This document shows, piece by piece, positions 21,916 through 34,200 of a stretch of 64,000 bases of DNA. A program made the position numbers and the translations under genes. Source of the stretch: Guadua angustifolia (Eukaryota > Streptophyta > Magnoliopsida > Poales > Poaceae). Location: assembly GCA_036346375.1 (NCBI GenBank), contig CM070511.1, positions 3,162,001 to 3,226,000 of the forward strand, written 5' to 3'. The notes beneath the pieces are model-generated. The model was given only the letters and a program-made list of their open reading frames with translations. It was not told the origin of the DNA and did no database searches. How positions within the stretch are numbered: position 1 is the first letter of the stretch; every line of letters starts with the position of its first letter.

Positions 21916-22990
21916 ATGGTGAACACTCGCAACACCGGAGCCGGAGGCAGTGGTTCACATCCCGGAAGCAATCAGAGCAGTACACCACCACCACAGGCAG
22001 CACCGCCAGTTGACATGCAGAATTTGGGAGCATTTCTTGCATCTCAAACTCAATTAATGCAAACCATGATGGCAACCGTGCAACAAATCAACACCCAAGC
22101 CGTCGCCAATAACCAAGCTGTTAACAATGGACCACGTCCCTATTCAAGGCTGTCCGAATTTATGAGGACACGTCCGCCTACTTTCTCAGGCAACACTAGC
22201 CCGTTAGAGGCAGATGATTGGTTAAGAACCATCGAGAGGAAATTACATATAACACAGTGTGATGGAAATGAAAAAGTGCTTTACGCCTCTCACCACTTGA
22301 GGCTATGCATTGAATGGTGGGAAAACTCTCACAAGATCGCAGGAAAACCCGCAGGAAATTACTTGGGAAGAATTCACCATAGCTTTTCGTCAATACCTTG
22401 TGCCGGAGGGTATCATGGAGTTGAAAAATGAGGAATTCAGAGCGCTGAAGCAAGGAGGCCAGACAGTGGCTGATTATCTGAATAAATTCACTCAACTTGC
22501 ACGCTACGCTCCAGAAGACGTGGCAACAGATAAAGCTAGGCAGTCTCGCTTTATGAAAGGCCTTAACACTGGTTTGCAGGTGGGATTGATTACCCACACT
22601 TTTCCCGATTTCCAGGAATTAGTAAACAAGGCGCTTATACTGTAAGACAAGCGCAAAGAGCTAGACGATAACCGCAAGCGTCGCATGGCACAACAGAGAG
22701 GACGCCATGGTCAGCAGAAAACAAGAATGATACCCCAGCGGTTCACCAGATTTCAGCAGCAAAATAGTGTCAGGACACCGTCACCGATGCCAAGGCCAGC
22801 TGGACAAACTCCTCAGACCCCAATCAAGACTGTTAATCAGAACGGAGGAAACCAACAGATGTCAGGAAGGCGCTGCTACAATTGCAATGAGACCGGGCAT
22901 TTCGCCAACGTGTGCCCAAAGAAGGGAGGTGTGACGCCAGTGCGCTTCAACTTAGGTAGCACACCCGCAAAAACTCCCGTCCAGGGAGGA
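21916..22990 (+). pseudogene. gag of element B
   Basis: Starts MVNTRNTGAGGSGS at 21916. An N-terminal QTQLMQTMMATVQQIN helix is followed by the retrotransposon Gag domain (RTRPPTFSGNTSPLEADDWLRT...), a frameshift near 22290-22340, then ITWEEFTIAFRQY...QGGQTVADYLNKFTQLARYAPED...PDFQELVNKALIL. A TAA at about 22643 replaces GAA of element C. The nucleocapsid part has one zinc knuckle, CYNCNETGHFANVC (22874-22915). Gag would assemble the particle and package RNA. One frameshift and one nonsense change break it. Confidence 0.88.
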
Positions 22991-23039
22991 AGCCGAGGAC
23001 CCGCCCAAGCTGGAGCCACACCGCAAGCATTCACGCAAG

Positions 23040-23400
23040 GCAGGATTAATCACATTTCCGCAGACGAAGTCCAGAATGCCACGGACGTCGTGCTCGGTAA
23101 GTTTCTTGTCAACTCAGTGCCAGATACAATGTTATTCGATTCCGGAGCTTCACATTCATTCGTTTCTCGAGATTTTGCTGTGACAAATGATCTGGGTATT
23201 GTTAACCTTAAAAGTACACTTCTAGTCCAATCCCCTGGATCAGAACTCCGCTCTAAGGTCGGATGTTCTGGGGTTAAGCTATTAATAAAAGGGGTAGAGT
23301 TCCTAGCGAACCTTATTATATTAGATACCCAAACCTTGGGCGTTATCACAGGAATGGATTGGTTGACTAAGCATAAGGTCAGATTAGGCTCAAGCGAAGA
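23040..23400 (+). pseudogene. Aspartic protease region of element B
   Basis: Continues from gag in the same frame. LFDSGASHSFVS (about 23132-23167) is the active-site Asp block, followed by VQSPGSELRS...GVEFLANLIILDTQTLGVITGMDWL, the second half of the fold. Element C has GMDWLTKHKAVLDCGRRVVSIE; in B the matching bases (23365-23405) read out of frame and end in a stop at 23452, so a frameshift lies between protease and RT. Confidence 0.85.
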
Positions 23401-23403
23401 GTT

Positions 23404-24870
23404 GTGTCTATTGAGAGCCCGGAAGGTAGAAAAGTGGAATTTCAAGCAATGACAGTTCGAGAAGGACAGATGTTAGTAAACAATTTGGAGACCGTCAGCG
23501 TAAGAGATGTACCAGTGGTCAGTGAATACCCGGATGTGTTTCCCGAGGAATTGCCAGGAATGACACCAGACAGAGACATAGAGTTCGTAATTGACTTAGT
23601 GCCTAGAACAGCACCAATAGCAAAGAGACCGTATCGAATGTCCACCGAAGAGTTGGTAGAGATGAAGAAGCAGATCGAGGAATTGTTGGAAAAAGGATTC
23701 ATCAGACCGAGCTCGTCACCTTGGGGAGCACCAGTTCTGTTCGTTAAGAAGAAAGATGGGAGTTTTCGGATGTGTGTAGATTACTGTGCGCTTAACGAAG
23801 TGACGATAAAGAATAAATACCCGTTACCCCGAATAGACGATCTTTTTGACCAATTAAGAGGAGCAGGAGTATTCTCCAAGATCGACCTTAGGTCAGGATA
23901 CCACCAGTTGAAAATCAAGACCGAGGACATACCTAAGACTGCATTTTCGTCAAGATATGGACACTATGAGTTCACAGTTATGTCGTTTGGATTGACGAAT
24001 GGGCCAGCATACTTTATGAACCTAATGAATAAAGTATTTATGGAATACTTAGATAAATTTGTGGTCGTGTTCATAGATGATATTCTGGTTTACTCAAGGA
24101 CGAATGAAGAGCACGCCCAACATTTGAGGTTAGCGTTGGAAAAGATAAGGGAGCAACAACTATATGCAAAATTCAGTAAGTGCGATTTCTGGAAGAGTAA
24201 GGTAGATTTCCTAGGGCATGTAATGACCGCGGAGGGAATTGAAGTGGACCCAAGTAAGGTTGAGGCAGTACTGCATTGGGAACCGCCAAAGACGGTTACG
24301 CAGATTCGAAGTTTTCATGGAATGGCTGGTTATTACCGCCGATTTATAGAAGGATTCTCGACAATTGCTAGACCTCTCACGCAACAGTTGAAGAAAGAGA
24401 AGAAATTTGTTTGGACACCAGATTGTGAGAAAAGTTTTCAAGAATTAAAGAAGAGACTGACATCAGCACCTGTGTTGGTTCAACCAGATGTACACCAGAG
24501 TTTTGATATTTATTGCGATGCAATACGCCAAGGACTTGGATGCGTGTTAATGCAGAATGGAAAGGTAGTAGCTTACGCATCAAGGCAATTAAGGCCACAT
24601 GAAGGGAATTACCCGACGCATGACCTAGAATTAGCAGCCGTAGTGCGTGCCCTGAAGATATGGCGTCACTATCTTATTGGCAATAGATGTGAGGTGTATA
24701 TGGACCATAAAAGCCATAAATACATTTTCACCCAATCTGACCTGAACATGAGGCAAAGGAGGTGGTTAGAACTGATCAAGGATTACAACATGTGTATTCA
24801 TTATCATCCCGGCAAGGCCAATTTAGTGGCTGATGCCTTGAGTCGGAAAAGTCATGGTCTAAGTATGAAA
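23404..24870 (+). pseudogene. Reverse transcriptase and RNase H of element B
   Basis: Long frame opening at 23404 and open to 25428. RT blocks: KKDGSFRMCVDY, then CALNEVTIKNKYPLPRID (the usual R of YRALN is C here, a CGT to TGT change), FSKIDLRSGYHQL, FTVMSFGLTNGPAYF (usually NAPA) and the catalytic FIDD at residues 223-226 (24070-24081). RNase H follows from about 24490: FDIYCDA, SRQLRPHEGNYPTHDLELAA, and YMDHKSHKYIF where relatives have YTDHKSL. Most catalytic acids remain, but the changes at conserved positions and the breaks on both sides indicate a dead copy. Confidence 0.9.
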
Positions 24871-25079
24871 GTGGGAGAAAGCGAGGGAGAATTGTGCAGG
24901 GATCTACAGAGGTTGAAATTGGAAGTCGTTCCGGAAGGATTCGTAGCCACTTTAGAGGTAAAGCCCATCTTGGAAGACCAGATTAGAGAAGGTCAGAAAA
25001 ATGACGAGAAGATCGAGCGAATCAAAGCCAAGATGAAGGAAGGGCACGCAAAAGAATTCAAACTGGACGAACAAGGCAC

Positions 25080-25830
25080 GTTGTGGATGAAAGAGCGCAT
25101 TTGCGTACCTAACAAAAAGGAGTTAAAACAGTTAATACTGGAGGAAGCTCACGACTCCAAGTATTCGATTCACCCAGGAAGTGCAAAGATATACCAAGAT
25201 TTAAAAGAGAGGTTCTGGTTGCCAAATATGAAAAGAGAAGTAGCTGAACACGTAGCACTATGTGATGTATGCCAGCGAGTCAAAGCTATGCATCAGAGAC
25301 CAGCAGGATTGCTGCAACCATTAAAAATACCAGAGTGGAAATGGGAAGAAATCGAATGGAATTCATTACCGGGTTGCCAAGGACGCAAGGAGGTTATGAC
25401 TCCATATGGGTCATCGTGGATCGATTGACAAAGGTCGCGCATTTCATACCGATAAAGACAACCTACTCAGGAGATAAATTGGCAGAGCTATACGTGGCAA
25501 GGATTGTTTGCTTACATGGAGTTCCAAAGAAGATAGTATCGGACAGAGGTACCCAATTTACCTCAAGATTTTGGGATAAACTGCATACATCAATGGGCAC
25601 CCGCTTGAACTTCAGTACAGCGTATCATCCGCAAACAGATGGACAGACAGAAAGAGTCAATCAGATATTAGAAGATATGTTAAGAGCCTGTGCGTTGGCA
25701 TATACATCGACTTGGGATAAATGTTGCCGTATGCGGAGTTTAGTTACAACAACAGCTATCAGGCTAGTCTTCAGATGTCACCTTTCGAAGCATTGTATGG
25801 TCGACCTTGTAGGTCGCCGCTAAATTGGAA
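25080..25830 (+). pseudogene. Integrase of element B
   Basis: HHCC zinc-binding domain: H583, H590, C620 and C623 of the 23404 frame (HX6H, then HX29C, CX2C). The core follows after a frame change near 25355: MEFITGLPRTQGGYDS, VSDRGTQFTSRFWD, YHPQTDGQTERVNQ. The first catalytic Asp (MDF in element C) is Glu here (MEF); the second Asp (SDRG) and the Glu (TERVNQ) are present. A further frameshift near 25725 separates the core from the C-terminal part. Integrase would insert the cDNA into chromatin. This copy should be inactive. Confidence 0.88.
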
Positions 25831-26362
25831 TGAGACTAGAGAGCGTCGTGTCTTCGGACCAGACATACTCCAAGAAGCCGAAGAGCAAATAGCACTGATT
25901 AGAGAAAGGTTAAAAATTGCGCAGTCAAGACAGAAGAGTTAGGCGGACAATCGCCGCAGGGATTTGAGCTTCGAGCCCAAAGATTATGTGTATCTCAGAG
26001 TTACGCCTCTTAAGGGAGTCCAGAGGTTTTACAAAAATGGGAAACTTGCACCACGATATGTGGGACCGTTTAAGATCATAAGCCGCATATCAACTGGAGT
26101 ACACAATGTCTTTCATGTATCACAGCTCAAGAAGTGTCTCCGAGTGCCTGACGAGCAAACACCTCTAGAAGCAATTGAACTGCAGGAAGACTTGACTTAC
26201 AAGGAGCAACCGATAAAAATACTGGATACAGTGGATCGAAAAAGAAGGAACAAGACAACCCGTTTTTGCAGAGTTCGGTGGAGCAATCACACAGAAAGCG
26301 AGGCCACCTGGGAACGAGAGGAAGATCTGAAAAAGGAATTCCCAAACCTATTCTGTAGTTAA
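25721..26362 (+). pseudogene. Integrase C-terminus and chromodomain of element B
   Basis: LPYAEFSYNNSYQASLQMSPFEALYGRP to 25942 ends at a TAG replacing a TAC codon. The frame resumes at 25964 (FEPKDYVYLRVTPLKGVQR) and reaches the chromodomain at about 26180-26350 with PIKILDTVDRKRR...RVRWSNHTESEATWEREEDL. Compared with element C, 12 residues are missing in frame between KIISR and GVHNVFHVSQLK. The chromodomain marks the chromovirus branch. Confidence 0.88.
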
Positions 26363-26389
26363 GCCTCGAATCTCAGGGTTGAGATTCTG

Positions 26390-26405
26390 TTAAGGGGGGT
26401 AGGTT
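26390..26405 (+). other. Polypurine tract of element B
   Basis: TAAGGGGGGTAGGTT immediately before the 3' LTR; the same tract precedes the 3' LTR of element C. Confidence 0.85.
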
Positions 26406-29400
26406 TTTAACGTCCCAAAATTTGACCAATTTCAATTTTTGGAGTTATTTAAATTTTTGTGAATTAACTAAAAATTTAATTGCATTTAATTGAATTTATC
26501 TGAATGTTTGGGGATTTAATTGGATTTAATTAAAATTTATTTAGATTATTCTTCTGTTGAAAATTTATTATCAGGAAAGGTAATTATCAAAAATAAATAA
26601 AAATATTTTATTTGGGCTCAAAATGCTCTGAAATATTTTCTGAACTTTTTCTAGAATTTTTCGAGTATTTTTAGTGCCCTAATTAATTACTTTGAATTTC
26701 TACCATTATTTTATTGAGAAAAGCCAGAAAATCGCCTAGCTACAGTGTCGGGCCGAGCCCAACACTGTGCTCGCGCCGGAAAACGCTAGCGCCGCTGATT
26801 TCACGCCATGCGATCTCGATCGGACGATCGTGAATGAGCCGCGTTGTTTAAGCACTCGAGTCGTCGGATCTCAGTAAGTAACCGTTAGGATTTCGCCGCG
26901 TGTCACCATTTCACCGAACCGTTACCTTTTCCGCGCCGTCGGATCGCGATCGGACGGTGGATGTGACCGATCAGTCTCGGGAGAGAGCGAACAGTGCACC
27001 GCTGTCGCCGATAGGTCATCGTAGATTTCGTCAGAGATTTGTGCGCATTCCAATGCTTGCCCGAGTGGGAGATATAGGTCTTTGCGTGCAGCACGTCCCT
27101 CCGCACCTTTTGCCTGTTCTCGCGTACTCTGCCGTGCTCCCTAGCCTCCCATTTGCTTGCCGAAGTTAGCCTAGCAACCGCCGCGATTTTCCTTGCTTCT
27201 CACCGCCGACCGTCGCTCTCCGCCGCCTCCGAGACCCCCTCCGAGTTCCCCGTGCCAAGCCGCGTCGTTGGGAACACTTCTTCCGACTGGACTCGCCCGG
27301 AATCGCCGTCGCCGACTTCATCTTCCCCAACTCCGGTGACAAACGCCGCCGCCTCTTCTTCGAAGCTTCGCAACTCGCCTCAACCGTCGGATTCCCATCG
27401 CACGCCTGAGGTAAAGCCACGCATCCTCCTTTTCGAATTAGGCTGAAGCGGTATGGTTGATCTGGTCCGTTAGTTGGTGATCGTGCGACTCTCGTAAGGC
27501 CACGTACTCATGTAGGTTACTTTTGATATTGTGCGTTGAATCCCAGATCTGCAGTCACGATTGTGCCACGTAGCCTCCGGTAGTATAGCCGCGTAGAGCC
27601 ATGTCCGTCGATGCCTGGGCGTTCATTTCGAATGCGCCACGTAAAATGTGAATAGAAGCTGGCTGGTAACGGCGGTAGTAGATCTTTGATCCAACCGCCC
27701 CTATTGCGCCGCGTAGGCTTGATAGCAGTAGACTGTGTGGGTAATCGCCGCCGTTGGATTTCCATCCAACCGCGCCGGTGCGTCCACATCGGCTTGTGAA
27801 TAGTAAATCGTGCGTGCGAATGCGTAGCGATAGATTCTCAATCCTACCGCCACAGTTGTGCCCGCGTGCCACGCGAGGCGGCGCGCCGTGAGTCAGATAT
27901 CGACCGTTGGATTTGAATCCAACGGCCGGGAGGAAATGTGTCCACGTGGGTTGATGTTTGCTCGCCGCGTGTCAGTCGCTGAGTGGGCCGAGCACTGTTC
28001 CGGCGGGCCCACATGTCAGTGTGTTGACCCCGGTTGGGCTGACATCAGCATGACGTCATCCAGGGCCCACATGTCAGTGACCGAGAGCGACGTGGACGTC
28101 TCCTGTGCTGACACGTGTCGCCGAGAGGATTTAACCGGATTTTCAATAGGAAAATAAATCAAATAATCCGTTTTTTCTTTTAATTGAATTTTAGAAACTT
28201 GTAATTGCTATAACTTTTGCGTTTTAACTCGGAATTGAATGATTCCAGTCCCTAAAAATTTGTAAAAATGTGAACTATTTAATAGTGGATTTTATTTTAT
28301 TTTTAAAATTTAGCCTGTTGTCTGTATTGTGTATTTATTGCGTATTTACTTGATACGAGTAGACTCCGAGTTGCCGGAAGTTGCCGGGGAAGGATTTGAA
28401 GACCCATCACAGGTTTCAGATCAGAATCATCTACTATTCGAAGGCAAGTCATGCTTTGACCGTATTGCCCCTAGACTTTTAAAATGTATTTCCATTTAAA
28501 CTATGCATGCTATGTTAACTAAAAATGACATTGATTGATTTGGGTAGTTTAGATAATAACCCTACCTGGTTAATACCATCTTGTTAACATTAATTGTATG
28601 TCCTGCAATCCTTGTCAACTTGAGATATTAATTAAGTTTGTTGCTATTATAAAGCCAACACGGGAGGCTAGACCGTGATTAGCTGCTTAGTATACTTGTA
28701 TGCGTGGAATGACTTTCAAATTTGCAAAAGAATATTGACTAAACAATGATGAAACGCATTTTGGAATAATGTGATGATGTCATGAGATGGAAATGGGGTA
28801 GCGACCTGTGTGGTCCTACTCATACAATGACGTGGGCATTGGCATGTGTTGCATAAATGCAAACCCGGGGATGGGAAATGATTTGAACCGGGGCAAGTGG
28901 CAAGAAGGCTTCGTGCCAGGTGGGCCTGTGTGGCAATGGGTTGTATGATGATGGTTAAGGCTGTGTGCCGTGAATTATAAGAGTGGATGTCTTGCCCGGG
29001 ACAGTTAAGGACTTTACCTTGCGAGCCTTTGAACTGAGTTTCTCATACAACCACTTGTCCGGAATGGGACGGACCTAGTTTAGTAGGTTTCTAATATTTT
29101 TCCTTTGATACCTCGGGGCGACAGTTACACACGAAAGTAACTGTGTGGGGAAGCGTACCTATGCTACGGCTTGGTACCCATTCAACATCATTCGCTTGTT
29201 CTAAACTTCGGCTCTGTGTGACGGAAGTATTTAGGAAAGCAATACTGGAGGGGTTCATTGGTTAAGTGTTAGCATCCGAAAGACTTTGTTGCAATCAATT
29301 GCCTGTGTGGCAGCGACTGTATCCTGTGGGTAAAGTGTACAGCCTCTGCAGAGTGTGTGTGTTAAATCTATTCGAATAGCCGCGTCCGCGGTATTGGACA

Positions 29401-29702
29401 ATGCTCGGGGATTACAGTCAAGGGTTAGATTTTAAAAATAAAAGATGTGGAATGGGTGGCTTTGTGCCAAGACTGATGAATCAAACTTAGGGCTATGTGC
29501 CAAACTCTTGGAAAAGAATTGAGAAATTAATTATTATTAATATTGGTTTACCGCCTTTGATCTAATAGGATTACCTGTTAAAAAGAAATCTTTGCTTACA
29601 TAAAATAACCATTTAAGCCTTTCCTTTGGAGTAAGCCATGCATGTAGTAATAGAACTGCATTGTGCATGACTTGTTGAGTATGTTGTATACTCACCCTTG
29701 CT
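26406..29702 (+). repeat. 3' LTR of element B, truncated
   Basis: Starts TTTAACGTCCC (the terminal TG is TT here) and matches 17017-20671 up to CTCACCCTTGCT at 29702. It then jumps to the 199-bp repeat. About 380 bases of the 3' end are missing, cut a few bases after the conserved hairpin at 29677-29693. Confidence 0.9.
29368..29391 (+). other. Conserved LTR palindromes II and III, element B 3' LTR
   Basis: CTATTCGAATAG directly followed by CCGCGTCCGCGG, preceded by CTCTGCAGAG. The same order occurs in LTRs of the other families with compensating changes. Confidence 0.7.
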
Positions 29703-30130
29703 AATGTGGCCTTGAACTATAGAGTTGCTCCTGTTAATATAAGAATATACTAATTATACTTGCTTAGCTTGCTCTGTTCATAGCTTTTGTTTATTGAGTT
29801 GTTTAAACTATTCATAATATTATTTTGATCATTTGAATAGTGAAATTGACTTTAAATACTTTATACCTACTTAGGCGAACTATACATGATTTAGGAAGGT
29901 AAGAGTTCAAGGCCTTATTTGCTTAGTTAATTGTCTAATTCAATTTGGATTACATGACTCTAGTTGTAACAGCTTGCAAAATTATAAAAATAAATATAAC
30001 ATAAAATTTATTTAGAATTATTTTTATTCTAAATTTCCATTCTTTCTATATTTTTTGAATGTCGATCTTTAAGAAAATCATATTCGTTGATTGAATCTCT
30101 ATTTTCTAATCATTGAAGTTCAAAACCGTA
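29703..30130. other. Residual tandem-repeat piece and AT-rich flank
   Basis: 29703-29735 (AATGTGGCCTTGAACTATAG...) matches the 199-bp repeat before element B. The rest is AT-rich unique-looking sequence with no gene, ending at the CACTA insertion. Confidence 0.6.
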
Positions 30131-30133
30131 TAT
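30131..30133. repeat. Target duplication TAT, left copy (CACTA-1)
   Basis: TAT precedes CACTAC here and follows GTAGTG at 37507-37509; 3-bp duplications are the rule for CACTA elements. Confidence 0.85.
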
Positions 30134-30470
30134 CACTACAAGAAAAGTGATTTTTAATGACGGTCCAAACTAGTCATCATTAGTCCCGAAATCGTCATTG
30201 TAGGTTTTTTATGACGAATTTATGACGAAATTCAACTTGTCAAGGAAAGTGCGTCATAGAAAGTTTTCAATGACGAAGTTCTTATTTTCGTCATAAAAAA
30301 TCAACGTTTCTGTGACGAATTACATTTCCGTCAGCGAAGAGGTCATTTCTATGACGAATATAACCATCATTAATTGTACCCAAAACATCATGAAAAATGT
30401 CAAATTCGTCATAGAAGAACACTCTGGTCGGCCAAAAATGAGCGTTGACCATTTTATTTATGATGAAATT

Positions 30471-30725
30471 GTTCGTCACAGATTATTGCCACGTGGACTT
30501 GCATTTTCGTCATTGAACACTCCAGTGCCACGTCAATAGCCAAGGTGTCAGGTGACGTGGCATGTGTTGTGATGCAATTGTTTCATCACAGATAATTGCT
30601 ACGTGGACATTCATTTTCGTCATGGAACACTCTAGTGCCACGTCATCAGCCATGGTATGAGGTGACGTGGCACGTGTTGTGGCACAAATGTTTCGTCACG
30701 GATGAGTGCCATGTGGACATGCAGT
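30471..30725 (+). repeat. 110-bp tandem repeats in the CACTA-1 left subterminal region
   Basis: TTCRTCACRGAT...GTGGACAT recurs at 30471, 30581 and 30691, 110 bases apart, each with GCCACGTCA and GGTGACGTGGCA motifs. These are probably clustered transposase-binding sites. Confidence 0.75.
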
Positions 30726-31269
30726 AGGCGTGCTTTGCGTATTTTTATTCACATTCCATAGTTACCACTACTGAAAGAATAATAATAAGTCAAACATTAG
30801 TACCTTTCATAACTTCTTGTTTGAGTCACCAGACATTGTATACATGAAGGTTTATGCTCTCAAGCATTTTATACAAGCCATAATCCACACTTCACATAGC
30901 ACTAATCATGACTAAAGATTACAGAAGATATACACATCTAAATCCCTCTCCAAACCGACATAGAACCTTACAGTCTACGCTTTCATGTGTCCAGCTAACC
31001 TATAGCTCATACCACCTCACCTTTTGCTCAGCCATGTGGTAGGGAAGGAGGCTGCATGCCATCCACTTGTCTTGCTGCCCATAGGTTCACCCCTCCAGCC
31101 CATAGTTTTGCCCCAAAACCTGATTGCACAAGCTAGCAAAGTCGGTTGGTTGCAGTACAAAAAGAACAAGGCACTAGCATCCATTCTTCATTGAGCTTGG
31201 TTAAGAGACAAAACATAGATCAAGGCAAGGCAGTACAGAAGCAACTACCTTGTCTTTTTCTTCCTACTC

Positions 31270-34200
31270 TGTATGGACCCGAATTCACCAATTCGAATCC
31301 ACTGTGTTTTACCGCACTATTCCCAGGATCAACGCTAGTGCACACAGCTTAACATCGGTAAGCATCACATCATACACAACGATAAGAATAAAAGACTTCA
31401 TTTATTTAATATAACTAGTGTATGATCTTATGATTACTTACATTATTCTGCCACATGGGCTAACCTGAAATAAACATAAACAAATGCAGCGGAAAGATGT
31501 AGCAAAAGACGTAGATGTCCCGTCAGCACACCACAGGTAGCTGACAAGGATTGGCCTAGTGACCCGTGTCCACCTGAAAAGTCCTCCTCCAATACTGGCG
31601 ATGATTTCTCCACTGTTGTTGGTTGTTAAGCAAGGGTGAGTACACCAACACGTACTCAACAAGTTGTGCACAGGATGCAATTCTATTATACTATATGCAG
31701 GCTCATTCCAAAGGAAGGCGTATGGTTCACTTGCAATAAGCAGCATTTGTAAACACATACATTGTATAGATGTGAAAAGACAGTAAAGAAAAAAAGTAAC
31801 AGTAAATAGATTCCATTGTTCTCAAATCAACCCAAGTTTCATCCTAATCAAGTTCCATTATCCACATGGCATCCTGCCATCCCAAATAGTTGTTCATTTT
31901 AATTAACTACCCCTTGACTGTAATTCCCGAGCATTGCTCAATATCGTGAGCACGTCTATCCGAATAGTTTGTACACTCAGCAGAGGTTATGCACTTTACC
32001 CACATGATACAACCATGCACCACACAGGCGAATGATTATAACAAAGCCTTTACAATGCATCCTCTTAACCCAGTGCTACCCGCTGAGGTTTCAACACTAG
32101 AGGGACTGGTTACCACACCCAGGGCCCCCCTCTTGCGCCATGTGAGTTTTCTCCGTACACTCGGACTCACACCACCACGATAGCACTCAAGCTAATCATT
32201 TGCAAATTAGTCAGCTAGGCTGCCCCATAACAGACATGTGGTTGCATGATTGACTCAGGTCAAAGGCTCGCAAGGTTAAGTCCTTAGAATTGATTAAAGC
32301 AAGACTTGCACATACCCTCAGCTCAACTGAGCCCACCCTGGCACACTTTCCCCTTCCATTTGCTTTAATCTAAAGTGATTACCAAACTCAGTTGATTACC
32401 AAGCATCACATGCTATACACAATTCAACCTCGTTGTGTGACCTCCCCGTCACGACAACTCAATCTCTTTGTGTGACCACACATGACACACATATTCATAA
32501 CATTGTTCCATATTCCATTAGTCAAAATTAATAATCAACATTTCATGAACATGTGATGACGTGGCATGGCTAAGCAATCTAATCCGATCTAACCATCCAT
32601 GTTGATTTCATTATTAACCAACTATAGTAAACCAACCTATGGTGACAAATGGATTATGGCATACAAATAACAAGGTACGATATAACTCAATGGGTATGTT
32701 AGCTAATCCCAAATTTAGGTTAAAATCTTTTGTACACATGAAATAACATGCAATTAAAGTAAATCAAAATAGCAATTTTGCAAACATGGGTACAACATGA
32801 TCAAAGCACAACTTGCCTTGCTTAAGCTCCTGATCTTGCTCCAAAGATTGCTCTTGAGTTGATAATTTCTCCTTCGAAACCTCGCTCAACTCAACGTCTA
32901 CGCGAATCGAGAAGAAATAGCAAATAAACACCAAAACCAAAGAACAAATGAACTCAAAAATTCAAATAAAAATCACCATTAGATAGATCTCAATTTTACA
33001 AATTTTTAGGAATTTGAATCACTTCAATCTGAGTTCATATGCAAAAGTTATAGCATTTAGAAGTTTGAAACTAATTAAATTGAATTTCCAAATTTAATTG
33101 AATTATTTTTACAAAAGAAAATATGAATTTCCCGCCCCGGCTGTACGGACGACACGTGGCGAAATCTGGACTATTAAATATCAATCTAACGGCTACGGGT
33201 AAATCGGTGATGCGGCTAAACCGTCACCATCCGATCTAGATCGGACGACCGACGTTTACCCAAACACTTTACTGTGCACTTAAATGACGTGGCTCAATCG
33301 TGACCCCACGATCCGAATCCAACGGCTATCACTTACCCGTGCCTTTTATTGTTGACCTAAATAACGTGGCTCGATCGTAGCCCTACAATCTTAATCTAAC
33401 GGCGAAGAACGTACCCGAGCAGATCACTGTGCACTGCGACGACGTGGATGATTTCCGTGCGCGCGATGATGCTCCAACGGCTGAAGACCTTCGACTCCTG
33501 CGATGGCAGTGCGGCGGCTTTGGTTCACCGGGCTTGGGGAAGATGACCAACCCGACGACGACTCGGCATTCTCCGGTGACGAAGGGGTATGGGTTCCGAC
33601 GTGTCTCGATGTGCTGAGCTCGAATCCGGATCCCACTCGGCGGAAGAAGTCCCCGGCGGCGACGAAAACTCGGCGCAAGTCCTTCGGCACTCCGGCGAGC
33701 TCTCGCGGCGGCTTCGGTGTCCCTCCGGCGACGGCGCAACAGGGAAGATGTGCGGCGAGGTGTGGAGATCCTCGGGAAGAGGTCCGGTGCCCTTAAATAC
33801 CTGGCATGGCGTAGAAAACATGGAAAGAAGAGCGGCGGCGGCGTGTTCAACTCGGAGACGGCGGCGGCGCAAGTTCGACTCGGACACGATGAGCTTCGAC
33901 CGCACGATCTTGATCCGACGGCCACGATAGAAAATGGAGTCCGAACCGGTACCGATCACTAATGGCCGTGCGATGAAGATCTAACGGTCGTCATCACCTA
34001 CGGTTTACTTAATTGACGTGGCGTGATAATGACCGTTGGATGGAAATCCGACGGCGCACGTTACCCCTCCCGATTCAACAACCGGTCCGCACAGTAATGG
34101 GCTGCGGCCCGTTACTGTTTACAAGGATTTCCGGAATTTTCGATTTAAAATAATTCGGGAAATTCATTTGATTTGTTTAAGGCAATAAAAATACTCTAAA

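Larger units (their letters stand above)
17017..29702 (+). mobile_element. Element B: Tekay/Del-like chromovirus (Ty3/Gypsy)
   Basis: Plus-strand element: 5' LTR 17017-20671, tRNA-iMet primer site 20676-20687, accessory ORF 20888-21625, gag from 21916, protease, RT, RNase H, integrase, chromodomain to 26362, polypurine tract about 26390-26405, 3' LTR 26406-29702 (truncated). It is inserted in the 199-bp tandem array. The bases before it are ATGAT; no matching duplication can be seen because the 3' LTR lost its last ~380 bases. Several frameshifts and stops make it non-autonomous. The chromodomain would direct integration to chromatin marks such as H3K9 methylation, as known for chromoviruses. 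Confidence 0.92.

Noticed and set aside
33383..33925. 180-residue Arg/Ser-rich frame
   Set aside because: Lies in the GC-rich island of LTR G; overlapping frames on both strands are equally open, and LTR D does not preserve it.
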